Assembly: GCF_027706725.1 (NCBI RefSeq)
Contig: NZ_JAQFWQ010000068.1
Location: 1 to 38,066, forward strand
Reading direction: 5' to 3'
Source of the DNA: Nocardiopsis endophytica
GTDB taxonomy: Bacteria; Actinomycetota; Actinomycetes; Streptosporangiales; Streptosporangiaceae
DNA: 38,066 bases
Shown here: positions 9,729-17,549 of the stretch, piece after piece
Layout: each line of letters begins with the position of its first letter
How positions within the stretch are numbered: the stretch's first letter is position 1
Notes under the pieces: model-generated
The model's database searches: none
Told to the model about the DNA's origin: nothing
What the model saw: only the letters and a program-made list of their open reading frames with translations
Program-made: the position numbers and the translations under genes

Positions 9729-12614
9729 TCACGCCCATGCCATGCGCCGGGCCGTGGTCACGTCCGCCGGGTCGGTGCCGTGGTGGACGTCCAGGACCTC
9801 TCTCCCCTGGCCGCTCGCGGCGTAGATCGGCGACCCTGCCGACACCCACGTGTTCCACGCCCCCTGGAACGCGGCGGCGTCCTCCTTGTTGCGGGCGAAG
9901 ACGGAGGGGACCGCGTGGTACACCGCCCTGTTCGCCGCCGGTTCGCCCCGCAGGAGGGCCCTGGCGGCGGCCTCGGCGCCCTCGGTGTCCTCCGGGACCT
10001 CCACCACATAGCGCGGGATGATGTAGCGCGGGCTGCCCACCAGCGGCGCCAGCAGCTCGTCGAGCGCCTCGGTGAACTCCTCCGCCGCCTCAGGGCCCGC
10101 CTCGGTGAGCGTGTAGCGGTACACCCCGTCCGCGTCGACGGATACGCGCACGTTCTGCGCTCCGGCACCGGGACGGCCCAGCGCCTTGAGGGCGTCGGCC
10201 ACCGCGCACGCGTACCGGGCCGTGTCGACGGGGCGCGCCGCCGCCCGCAGGCGTCCGAGTGCCGCGCGCAGACGCCGCCGGGCGGTGCTCCTCTGCACGG
10301 CGACGGCGGCGAGCACCGAGCACGCACCGGCCGCGACCGCCACGGGCCACCCCGGTACGCCCGCGACCGCGAGGACGAGGAGGACAAGCCCCACCGCCCC
10401 CAGGCCGACCGTGGGGAAGGAGACCGCCCGCCGCTTCTGCCGCCAGGCGTCGGGCGCCTGTCCCGCGTCGATCGCGCCGCGCTCGGCGGGCAGTGTTCGC
10501 GGCGGTGGCACGGCGTGCTCCGCCGCCGGGGTGGGAACGGGAGGTGCACCGGCCGCGGGCTCCGCGTTCGGCCGCACGCGCAGGGTCGGCAGCAGGTCGT
10601 CGCGGTACGGGCGGCCGATGTTCCACCGCTCGCGCGTCTCACCGCGCCGTTCCGCGCGCGCGAGCATGCGTGCATTGAGCGCGTCCAGCCCCTCCTCGGC
10701 GGGCGGCTCGAACGGGGAGAACGACGGGTCCACGTGCGCAACGCCGCTCATCACCTCGCCGTCGGCGTCCACGCCCAGGTACCCCTCGTGCTTGCGGACG
10801 AACCGCTCCCAGTCCGCCGCGCCCCTGGGGTGCCCCTCGGCCACGCACACCACCGTCCACGTGTGCGCGGTCTTCTCCGGCCATGCGGGGTCGAGCCGCA
10901 GCGCGCGCCGCCTGCTCTGCACGACCGACGTCGGGGTGGTGGCGGTGGTCGCGTCCACGACGGTGTTCACCCCTCGAGCGTCCCATCCCTCCCCCAGCAG
11001 CGCGCGCGTGCCGACCAGCGCCCGGCAGCGCCCCTCCTCGAAGAAGCGGGTGACCAGGCCCACCCACACCCGCGAGCTCCACGGCCCCTCGATGCGGCAG
11101 AGCCGTCCGTCGGGTTCGGCGGGTTCAGCCCGCAGGTCCAGGCCGGGGCGGTGCTCACCGGCGAACGCGATGAACTCCTCCGCCGTCTCCGGCGCCGCCG
11201 CGACCGTCCGCCCGGTGACCAGCATCGGGTGCAGGCCGGCGGTGCGCTCGTCCCCGACGAGCAGGTCGAGCTGGAGCCACGCCGACCCGGCGTCGTCGTC
11301 GAGCACTCCACGCAGCCGGGCCGGAGCGCGCGCTGTGGCGCGCTCGTGGTCGCACAGGACCAGCGCGCGCAGACGCTCCCCCGTCGCCGCGCTCTCCGCC
11401 GCGACGATCTCGACGGTCGCGTACGACTTCGAGGCGCTGCGCGCCACGACCCGGTCGACCGGCGAGGCGCCCCGTCGCACACCGCGCTTGGTGAGGTGGT
11501 AGCCGACCGCCGGGAGCGCGGAGCGCAGGCGCTCACGGGCCGCCCGGTCGCGCTCGGCGTCCGAGCCGGTGAGGCAATGGCGCGCGTAGTCGCCGATCAG
11601 GGCGGTCCAGTCCTCCGCGCGCGGGGGGTGGCGGTGGCGTTCCAGCAGGCGCGCCCCGTCGGGCAGGTCGCACAGCCCTCCGTAGTGCAGCCGGAGCACC
11701 GCGTCGGCCAGGTCGGGCTCCTGGCCCGCGATGCGCGACCACGGCAGCCGCGCGCCGTCCTCGGTCTCCCGGTCGTGGAAGCGGGCCCGGACCCAGGCCA
11801 GGAAGTCGGTCTCGGCGAACCCGGGCTCCAGCAGGTCGGTGCACATCTCGGTGAAGCGCGCCCCCTGCTCGGACAGGTGGTCGCGCTCGACGGGCGTGCA
11901 CCGGGTGACGTAGGCCAGCTCGGCGAACGGCGCCAGGTAGCCCTCGCACACCAGGGCGGGGATGGAGGCGCCGGTGATGGGAGGCCCGAAGAGCCGGTCC
12001 ACCAGTTCGCTCTCGGAGGCCGTGAGGCTGGCGGCGGGGGTGCCGGTGAGGCCGATGACGTAGGCGTCGTCGAGTTCGGCAAGGACCTCGTCGAGCAGGC
12101 GCCCCCAGGCCTGCAGGAGGTGGTGGCACTCGTCGAGGAGCACCGTCAGGGGCCCAGCGGCGTGCAGGGCGTCGACGAGCGCCGCGCCGTTGGCGTGCAG
12201 CCTCTCCTTGAGGGAGGACGCCGCGCGGCCCTCTTCGCGGCCTTCCTCGTCGGTCTCGGCGTCCGGGTCGAAGACCGCGAGGGACTGGTAGGTGAGGACG
12301 GAGACGTCGTCCTGGAGGGCGCGGTCGGTCCCGGCCCCGCAGCCGTCGGGCCGTTCGAACGCGTGCCAGTGCGCGGCCCACTGCCCCTGGATGGCGGTGT
12401 TGGGTGAGAAGACGACGGTGCGGCGCCCCAGGCGCCGCGCGGCTTCCAGCCCGACGAGGGTCTTGCCCGCGCCGGGCGGCAGGACGATCCAGGTGCGCCG
12501 CCGCCCCTCGGCCCACAGCTCGTCCACCTGTTTGAGGACCGAGCGCTGGTAGGGCCGCAACTCACCGGGCCAGCGCGCGCCGGCGAGGGCGGGCGAAGGC
12601 GAGTGTGGGGCCAT
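9729..12614 (-). CDS. SF2 DEAD/DEAH-type helicase with hydrophobic hairpin and extra C-terminal domain
   Basis: This 961-residue protein has an N-terminal superfamily 2 helicase core: Q-like motif ELRPYQRSVL (18-27), Walker A PPGAGKT (46-52), SPNTAIQGQW (motif Ia region), DECHH (161-165) and LTGTPA (189-194). The second RecA-like half has ALVGTRALLGEGWD (motif V) and VVQSRRRALRLDP (motif VI), near residues 530-580. A Pro/Ala-rich linker follows, then two closely spaced hydrophobic stretches (about 730-765). Last comes a domain of about 190 residues of unknown type (RYIIPRYVVEVPEDTEG...). Helicases with membrane-like segments are unusual. The core resembles restriction-type and XPB-like translocases. 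The ATG at 12614 follows a TATGCT hexamer by six bases, suggesting a leaderless mRNA. It is not obviously part of a known defence operon. Confidence 0.85.
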   Translation of the reverse strand: MAPHSPSPALAGARWPGELRPYQRSVLKQVDELWAEGRRRTWIVLPPGAGKTLVGLEAARRLGRRTVVFSPNTAIQGQWAAHWHAFERPDGCGAGTDRALQDDVSVLTYQSLAVFDPDAETDEEGREEGRAASSLKERLHANGAALVDALHAAGPLTVLLDECHHLLQAWGRLLDEVLAELDDAYVIGLTGTPAASLTASESELVDRLFGPPITGASIPALVCEGYLAPFAELAYVTRCTPVERDHLSEQGARFTEMCTDLLEPGFAETDFLAWVRARFHDRETEDGARLPWSRIAGQEPDLADAVLRLHYGGLCDLPDGARLLERHRHPPRAEDWTALIGDYARHCLTGSDAERDRAARERLRSALPAVGYHLTKRGVRRGASPVDRVVARSASKSYATVEIVAAESAATGERLRALVLCDHERATARAPARLRGVLDDDAGSAWLQLDLLVGDERTAGLHPMLVTGRTVAAAPETAEEFIAFAGEHRPGLDLRAEPAEPDGRLCRIEGPWSSRVWVGLVTRFFEEGRCRALVGTRALLGEGWDARGVNTVVDATTATTPTSVVQSRRRALRLDPAWPEKTAHTWTVVCVAEGHPRGAADWERFVRKHEGYLGVDADGEVMSGVAHVDPSFSPFEPPAEEGLDALNARMLARAERRGETRERWNIGRPYRDDLLPTLRVRPNAEPAAGAPPVPTPAAEHAVPPPRTLPAERGAIDAGQAPDAWRQKRRAVSFPTVGLGAVGLVLLVLAVAGVPGWPVAVAAGACSVLAAVAVQRSTARRRLRAALGRLRAAARPVDTARYACAVADALKALGRPGAGAQNVRVSVDADGVYRYTLTEAGPEAAEEFTEALDELLAPLVGSPRYIIPRYVVEVPEDTEGAEAAARALLRGEPAANRAVYHAVPSVFARNKEDAAAFQGAWNTWVSAGSPIYAASGQGREVLDVHHGTDPADVTTARRMAWA

Positions 12615-12620
12615 CCGCCC

Positions 12621-12626
12621 AGCATA
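12621..12626 (-). promoter_or_regulatory. Putative -10 (TATGCT) for a leaderless helicase mRNA
   Basis: On the minus strand TATGCT ends six bases before the ATG at 12614, the spacing expected when transcription starts at the A of ATG. No -35 is evident and no Shine-Dalgarno sequence is present. Confidence 0.45.
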
Positions 12627-12671
12627 GGTCGCCGGGCGGACGGCCCCTCGGCCGCGACGGTGTCCGTTCGC

Positions 12672-12701
12672 GGTCAGTACAGGGCCGGTCGGTACAGGGC
12701 C
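12672..12701. repeat. Two tandem copies of a 15-base unit
   Basis: GGTCAGTACAGGGCC is followed immediately by GGTCGGTACAGGGCC (one difference). A third partial GGGGTCAG runs into the cellulase stop codon. It lies in the 91-base gap between the cellulase stop and the helicase start, and is probably a local duplication. Confidence 0.6.
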
Positions 12702-12705
12702 GGGG

Positions 12706-13785
12706 TCAGGCGATGCGGTCCTTGATCCACTGCCCGGCCGGCTTGAGGCTGTCGCCGCTCCAGGGGCCGCCCGCGTCGCAGGTCCCCTCCTCGAACACCG
12801 CGCCCGAGCGGTGGTCGTCGGAGTAGTTCCAGTTGGTCCAGCTGATGCCGCGCTCCTCCATCAGGTCGATGTAGCGCTGCGAGCTCTCGAAGTCGTTCGG
12901 GCCGTCGCCCGTGTACTCCTGGGTGCCGAACTCGGTGACGAACATCGGGATCCGCTGGGAGGCCCGGTCCAGCGCGGACAGGTACGCGTCGTGGTGGGAG
13001 GCGGCGTAGAAGTGGAAGGTGTACATGACCTGCTCGGCGTCGACCGGGTCGTCGATGACCTCCTGCTCGTCGGAGCCCTCCGAGACGCCCAGGGACGACC
13101 AGCCCCGGGTGCCCACCAGCACGACCGAGTCGGGGTCGTGCTCGCGGATGACCGGGATGACCTCTTCGGCGTAGGACTTGATGGAGCCCCAGGAGACGCC
13201 GTTCGGCTCATTGGCGATCTCGTAGAGGACGTTGCCGTTGCCGCCGTGCCGGGAGGCGATCTCGGAGAAGAACTCCTTGGCGGCGGGGGTGTTGGCGTTG
13301 GGGTCGCCGGGGGTGAGCGTGTGCCAGTCGACGACGACGTACATGCCGCGGGCGGTGACCTCGTCGATGAGCGTGCTGACCAGCTCGGTGAAGCCTTCGG
13401 GGTCGGTCTCGTATCCGCCCTCCTGGACGTACATGGACAGGCGGACGACGTCGGCGCCCCAGTCCTGGGCGAGGGCGTCGAGCGAGCCGCCGGTCATGCA
13501 CTGCTCGAACCACTGCAGCCCGTGGCTGCTCATGCCCTTGAGCTGGACCGGCTGCCCGTCCTCGCCGCACAGGGTGGTGCCGCAGACGCTCAGGGCGCCG
13601 TAGTCGTCGACGGGCCCGGCGGCGGCGGGGGCGGAGCCGGCCGCGGGCACCGCATCGGCGGCGGGGGCGCAGGCCGCCAGGGCGGCGAGCGAGGCTGCGG
13701 CCGCGACGGCGGGCAGGAGCCGCGCGGGGCGCGGTCGGGCGGTGGAGTGGCCGTAGGGCGTGCGGGGACTGAAGGGGGACCTCAT
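12706..13785 (-). CDS. GH5 cellulase (endoglucanase), lipoprotein
   Basis: This 359-residue glycoside hydrolase family 5 enzyme hydrolyses beta-1,4-glucan outside the cell. The acid/base Glu is E193 in YEIANEPNGV and the nucleophile is E285 in MFVTEFGTQE. Other family marks are QLKGMSSHGLQWF, VVRLSMYVQEGGY, VVDWHTLTPGDPN and YTFHFYAASH. The N-terminus is basic with a hydrophobic core ending in LAALAAC (Cys39), a lipobox, so the enzyme is probably tethered to the membrane. A carbohydrate-binding module is absent. The ATG at 13785 has GGAGAG four bases upstream; upstream ATGs near 13803 lack this. I see no TGGGAGCGCTCCCA-like operator of the CebR/CelR type upstream. Confidence 0.92.
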   Translation of the reverse strand: MRSPFSPRTPYGHSTARPRPARLLPAVAAAASLAALAACAPAADAVPAAGSAPAAAGPVDDYGALSVCGTTLCGEDGQPVQLKGMSSHGLQWFEQCMTGGSLDALAQDWGADVVRLSMYVQEGGYETDPEGFTELVSTLIDEVTARGMYVVVDWHTLTPGDPNANTPAAKEFFSEIASRHGGNGNVLYEIANEPNGVSWGSIKSYAEEVIPVIREHDPDSVVLVGTRGWSSLGVSEGSDEQEVIDDPVDAEQVMYTFHFYAASHHDAYLSALDRASQRIPMFVTEFGTQEYTGDGPNDFESSQRYIDLMEERGISWTNWNYSDDHRSGAVFEEGTCDAGGPWSGDSLKPAGQWIKDRIA

Positions 13786-14213
13786 TGGGCTCTCCATCAT
13801 TAGCGGGGATGGGGTGCCCGCAGGGCCGGCGGTTCCCCGTCCGCCCCCCTCATCGGACGGAACGCGGCCCCGCGGTTCCACCGGTGGCGCGGCGACGCCG
13901 GTGTCGCCGTCGGTGCACGATCACCACCGGTTCGTGCGTCGGAAACATAGCTCAACGGTCACCCCACGGCAATACTCGGATGCGCAGCGTTCCCACCGCC
14001 GCACCGCACGACAGGACCGCCGCCGCGGCGGCTCGAGAAGGGCAGTGCGGTTTCCCACACCCCGCGTACAGGGGTTCGCGCAGGGGCGGCGGGAGGGGTG
14101 CCTCATGGCGGTGCCCTCCCGTCACCGCCTAACGTTTCCAGGCGTGCCCGAGGCGCTGCGCCCGGCCGCACGACCACCGGCCACCACACCGACCACCTCA
14201 GGGAGGTACCCCG
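13786..14213. other. Divergent intergenic region between cellulase and sensor kinase
   Basis: These 428 bases contain no gene I can support. Short open frames here are shadows of high-GC sequence. No clear sugar-responsive operator and no confident -35/-10 pair were found. It must hold the promoters of the cellulase (minus) and the kinase/regulator operon (plus). Confidence 0.5.
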
Positions 14214-15419
14214 ATGGAGGGCCTGAAGTGGACGCGGCTCCCGGTCGCCGTCGTACTCGGCACGGCGACCGCGCTGGCGGGCCTGCTGGTCCTCGCCGCC
14301 GCCGTTCCGGCCCTGGCGGTCGCCTCCCCCTTCCCTTCCGCGCGGCACAGGGTCGCCGCTTGGGTCCGGCGGAGCGCGGGGCGCCTGGTCGGCCTGGAGC
14401 GGCGCCGCTTCTCCGCGTTCGGCCTCCCGTCCCCCGCCGGGCCCGCGCCCGACTCCACCCCGCGCGCGTTCGGGTACCTGGCCTCCCGCGCGCTGCCGGG
14501 GGCGCTCGGGGCACTGACCGTGGGGCTGCTGGCGATCGGCACGGTGCTGGCCCTCATCGTGCTGGTGGCGGTGCTCCACGGACGGGTCGACCTGCCCGAA
14601 CCGGTCGTGCGCGCGCTGAGCCACGATGCCGCGTCCGGCTCGTCGGACACCGGGATGGGGCTGTTGGAGTTCCTCGGGCAGGTGGTCATCGGCGCGGCGC
14701 TGCTCATGCTGAACCTGCAGGCGATGGCGAGCGTGACGGCGCTGGACCGGCGCATGTCCGCGGCCTATCTGGCGCCCAGCGAGCGCGAGCGGCTGGAGCG
14801 CCGCGTCAGCGAGCTGGCGGAGAGCCGCGCCGGGGTGATCACCGCCGTCGACGCCGAGCGCCGCCGCATCGAACGCGACCTGCACGACGGGTTGCAGCAA
14901 AGGTTGGTCGCCCTCGGGATGCTGCTCGGGCGGGCGCTGCGCAGCGACGACCCGGAACGCGCGGCCGAGCTGGTGGCGCAGGCGCGGGAGTCGACGGGGC
15001 TAGCCGTGGAGGAGCTGCGGGAGGTGGCCTGGCGGGTGTACCCCTCGGAGCTGGACTCGGCGGGCCTGGAGAAGGTCCTGGCCCTGCTCGCGGAGCGCTC
15101 CAGCCTGCCGGTGGAGGTCGACTGCGACCTGCCGGTGCGGCCCGCCCCGGAGGTGGAGACCGTGCTTTACTTCGTCGTGTCCGAGGCGGTCACCAACGCG
15201 GCCAAGCACGCGGGGGCGGGCCTCGTGACGGTCAGGATCAGCGAGGAGGACGGGATGGTCACCGCGCGCGTGCGCGACGACGGTGCCGGGGGCGCCGACC
15301 CGGAGGGGGCGGGGCTGTCCGGCCTGGCCCGGCGGGTGGCGGCGCTGGACGGGACCTTCGCCGTGGACAGCCCGGCCGGGGGGCCGACGGAGCTGCGGGC
15401 GGTGCTGCCGTGCGGGTGA
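14214..15419 (+). CDS. Two-component sensor histidine kinase (HisKA_3/NarL-type)
   Basis: This 401-residue membrane kinase has hydrophobic segments near 8-38, 92-125 and 158-175, and a short extracytoplasmic part (VDLPEPVVRALSHDAASGSSD). The DHp segment is ERRRIERDLHDGLQQRLVAL, whose His is the phosphorylation site, and the HATPase domain has EAVTNAAKHAGAG (N box) and DDGAGGADPEGAGLSGLARRV (G boxes). This class phosphorylates NarL/LuxR-type regulators, and the next gene encodes one. The sensing part is small, suggesting it responds to a membrane-linked stress rather than a large ligand. ATG at 14214 with GGGAGG upstream. Its stop overlaps the regulator gene. The signal is unknown. Confidence 0.92.
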   Translation: MEGLKWTRLPVAVVLGTATALAGLLVLAAAVPALAVASPFPSARHRVAAWVRRSAGRLVGLERRRFSAFGLPSPAGPAPDSTPRAFGYLASRALPGALGALTVGLLAIGTVLALIVLVAVLHGRVDLPEPVVRALSHDAASGSSDTGMGLLEFLGQVVIGAALLMLNLQAMASVTALDRRMSAAYLAPSERERLERRVSELAESRAGVITAVDAERRRIERDLHDGLQQRLVALGMLLGRALRSDDPERAAELVAQARESTGLAVEELREVAWRVYPSELDSAGLEKVLALLAERSSLPVEVDCDLPVRPAPEVETVLYFVVSEAVTNAAKHAGAGLVTVRISEEDGMVTARVRDDGAGGADPEGAGLSGLARRVAALDGTFAVDSPAGGPTELRAVLPCG

Positions 15420-16054
15420 TCCTGGCCGAGGACTCGGCGCTGTTCCGGGACGGGCTGGCGCGCCTGCTGGCCGACGAGGGGCATGAGGTGGCCGCCGCCG
15501 TCGCGCACGCCGACGAGCTGGTCGAGGCCGCGCGGCGCGAGCGGCCCGACGTCGTCATCGCCGACGTGCGGATGCCACCCACGCACACCGACGACGGCCT
15601 TCGGGCCGCACTGGAAGTGCGCAAGGGCCTGCCGGAGCTGGGCATCCTCGTGCTGTCGCAGTACGTGGAGACGCGGTACGCCGCCGAGCTGCTGGCCGAG
15701 CGCTCCGAGGGCGTGGGGTACGTCCTCAAGGACCGGGTGATGCACGTGGAGGAGTTCCTCGACGTGCTGGACCGGGTGGCGGCCGGGGCGACCGCCCTGG
15801 ACCCCGAGGTGGTGCGCCGCCTGATGGACGGGCGGGGCCGCACGGAGCCGCTGGGGCGGCTGACCGAGCGGGAGCGCGAGGTGCTGCACAACATGGCCCA
15901 GGGGCACACCAACGCGGCGATCTCGGAGAAGCTGCACCTGTCGCTCAGCGCGATCGAGAAGCACATCAATGCGATCTTCGACAAGCTGGACCTGTCCGGC
16001 AGGACGGGGTACAGCCGCAGGGTGCTGGCGATCCTGCGCTACCTCGACGTCTGA
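15410..16054 (+). CDS. NarL/LuxR-family response regulator
   Basis: This protein of about 214 residues has a receiver domain (RVILAEDSALFRDGLARLL; phosphoacceptor Asp in VVIADVRMPP) and a C-terminal LuxR-type helix-turn-helix (LTEREREVLHNMAQGHTNAAISEKLHLSLSAIEKH in parts). It is the cognate partner of the overlapping kinase. Two GTG starts are possible: 15410 gives MRVILAEDS, typical of the family, and overlaps the kinase by 10 bases; 15416 gives the classic GTGA overlap. I prefer 15410. Either way the two genes are translationally coupled. The frame is open far upstream, but that stretch is a shadow of the kinase gene. Confidence 0.93.
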   Translation: MRVILAEDSALFRDGLARLLADEGHEVAAAVAHADELVEAARRERPDVVIADVRMPPTHTDDGLRAALEVRKGLPELGILVLSQYVETRYAAELLAERSEGVGYVLKDRVMHVEEFLDVLDRVAAGATALDPEVVRRLMDGRGRTEPLGRLTEREREVLHNMAQGHTNAAISEKLHLSLSAIEKHINAIFDKLDLSGRTGYSRRVLAILRYLDV

Positions 16055-16063
16055 GTCTCTGCT

Positions 16064-16714
16064 CTAGAGCCCGAACAGCACCGCGCTGTAGGCGACGATC
16101 CACGCGGCCCACCCGAGCCAGCCGACCAGGCCGACCCCGCCGAGCCGGTCGATGCCGTCGCTCCTGTAAGGGGCGGCGAGCGAGGAGGCGAACAGCAGGG
16201 CGGCGCTCGCGTAGCCGAGGACCGCGTGCCACACCGGTACGAGGCCGGCGCCGACTCCCGCCGCTGTGAACCCGAGCACCGCCATCGCCAGGAACACCTG
16301 GTTGAACCCGAACAGCACGTTGCTCGTGCCCCAGAGGCCCGAGACCGGGCCCCGGCCGTGGCGGGCGGCTTCGGCCATGCCGAAGCGGAGCGCCTCGACG
16401 CAGGCGAAGGCGGCGTTCTGGAGGAGGACGCCCGAGAATCCGACCAGCGCCCAGGTCCCCTGGTCGGTCCCCGGGCGCCAGAGGGCGGACAGCAGGCCGG
16501 CGGCGAAGAGCGTGGTGCACAGCCACAGCAGCGGCGCGACCACCGAGGGGAGCCGCATCGCCGCGCCGGTGGCGGCGAAGCCCGCGGTGGCCTGGTCGGG
16601 GTCCTTGCCGGAGGTGGGCAGGGGGACGCCGATGCGCATGTAGGCGGCGTTGACGCCGATCGCCGCGGCCACGAACGCGATCCCGGCCGCCCCTGCGAGC
16701 ACGGTGAGTTCCAT
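16064..16714 (-). CDS. Integral membrane protein of unknown function, divergent from TetR gene
   Basis: This 216-residue protein has about six hydrophobic helices (for example LTVLAGAAGIAFVAAAIGV, VVAPLLWLCTTLFAAGLL, GLVGWLGWAAWIVAYSAVL) and no recognisable catalytic motif. I do not recognise a named family. The start at 16714 (MELTVLAG) follows a G-rich stretch and AAGGA a little further up. It lies divergently to a TetR-type regulator across a short, strikingly AT-rich spacer, the usual layout for a regulator and its target. A role in efflux or membrane stress is therefore an inference from context only. It converges on the response-regulator gene with only nine bases between stops. Confidence 0.75.
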   Translation of the reverse strand: MELTVLAGAAGIAFVAAAIGVNAAYMRIGVPLPTSGKDPDQATAGFAATGAAMRLPSVVAPLLWLCTTLFAAGLLSALWRPGTDQGTWALVGFSGVLLQNAAFACVEALRFGMAEAARHGRGPVSGLWGTSNVLFGFNQVFLAMAVLGFTAAGVGAGLVPVWHAVLGYASAALLFASSLAAPYRSDGIDRLGGVGLVGWLGWAAWIVAYSAVLFGL

Positions 16715-16721
16715 GATGCCC

Positions 16722-16787
16722 CCGTCCTTTAGCTTTACACATCTTATAATCAATATAGAGCGCGGCAACCTAAGGGACAATGGCGCC
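16722..16787. promoter_or_regulatory. AT-rich divergent promoter/operator, membrane protein gene and TetR gene
   Basis: In a very GC-rich context, 16728-16759 is mostly A/T and contains TTTACACATCTTATAATC and TATAATCAATATA, an imperfect palindrome (TATA-N5-TATA, 16745-16757). TATAAT (16745-16750) is a perfect -10 for the plus strand but has no good -35. A second hexamer, GACAAT (16776-16781), lies six bases before the TetR ATG, consistent with a leaderless start. The palindrome is the best candidate for the TetR-type repressor's binding site. Confidence 0.55.
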
Positions 16788-17441
16788 ATGAGCGACCCGA
16801 CCGACCTCCCCGCCGACGCCCGCGCCCCGCGGAGGTACACGTCGATCCGCAGGGACCAGCAGGCACGGCGGACCCGCGCGGAGATCGCCGAGGCGGCCCG
16901 CCGGCTGTTCCTCGCCCAGGGATGGGCGGCGACGACCGTCCGGGAGGTGGCCCGGGAGGCGGGGGTGTCGGCGCCGACGGTGTACGCGGCCTACCGGAAC
17001 AAGACGGGGCTGCTGTGGGCGCTGGCCGACAGCGCGGACCTGTCGGCGGACGCGCCCCGGATGCTCGACGAGCTGGAGGCGTCCCGGGGGCCGGAGGACG
17101 ACCTGGCCGCGATGGTGGGGTACGACCGGAGGCTGTTCGAGCGGTCGGGCGACCTGATCCGGCTCCTGCGCGACGCGGGCCGCACCGAGCCGGAGGCGGA
17201 GGAGTTCTACCGCAGAGCGCGCGGGAAGGGGGATGAGACACGCATTCAGGTGTTCACGGCATGGCCGAGCGGAACCCTGCGCACGGGCGTGGACGTGCCG
17301 ACGGCGGTCGACGTCTTCGCGGCACTGTGCAACGTGGACGTGTACACGACGCTGACGGTGGAACGCGGATGGTCCCCTGACAGGGTCGAGCAGTGGTGGA
17401 ACAAGGCGCTGCGCAGGGAACTGCTGGCGGACCGGCCCTAG
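16788..17441 (+). CDS. TetR/AcrR-family transcriptional regulator
   Basis: This 217-residue repressor-type protein has an N-terminal TetR helix-turn-helix (RAEIAEAARRLFLAQGWAATTVREVAREAGVSAPTVYAAYRNKTGLL in consecutive parts, about 28-72) and a helical ligand domain. The C-terminal part (ALCNVDVYTTLTVERGWSPDRVEQWW) is of the type seen in regulators of efflux or redox genes. The ATG at 16788 is six bases after GACAAT, with no Shine-Dalgarno sequence close by. It most likely controls itself and the divergent membrane protein. The ligand is unknown. Confidence 0.9.
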   Translation: MSDPTDLPADARAPRRYTSIRRDQQARRTRAEIAEAARRLFLAQGWAATTVREVAREAGVSAPTVYAAYRNKTGLLWALADSADLSADAPRMLDELEASRGPEDDLAAMVGYDRRLFERSGDLIRLLRDAGRTEPEAEEFYRRARGKGDETRIQVFTAWPSGTLRTGVDVPTAVDVFAALCNVDVYTTLTVERGWSPDRVEQWWNKALRRELLADRP

Positions 17442-17549
17442 CGGTCCCGCCCTGGCGCGGTCAGCGCTTGCTCCACACCAGAGGAAGTAGGCCGCCGAGC
17501 ACCGCGGCCACGGCGCACCCAACTGTCCCGGCGGCCCGCCGCGATGGCC

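Noticed and set aside
14105-14213. Possible small gene (ATG near 14105) just upstream of the sensor kinase
   Set aside because: Its frame has no stop before running deep into the kinase gene, and its translation is low-complexity.
13786-14213. CebR/CelR-type sugar operator for the cellulase gene
   Set aside because: No TGGGAGCGCTCCCA-like palindrome was found by eye on either strand.
13760-15409. Long plus-strand open frame running into the response regulator gene
   Set aside because: It overlaps the kinase gene in another frame and encodes Arg/Gly/Ala-rich low-complexity sequence. Only the part from 15410 has family likeness.
16745-16750. Perfect TATAAT as a strong TetR promoter
   Set aside because: The hexamer 17 bases upstream (CCGTCC) is not a -35. 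It is kept only as part of an operator candidate.
17461-17549. Coding extension of a minus-strand frame beyond the MFS stop
   Set aside because: It belongs to a different frame that crosses the MFS gene; the MFS family match ends at 17550.
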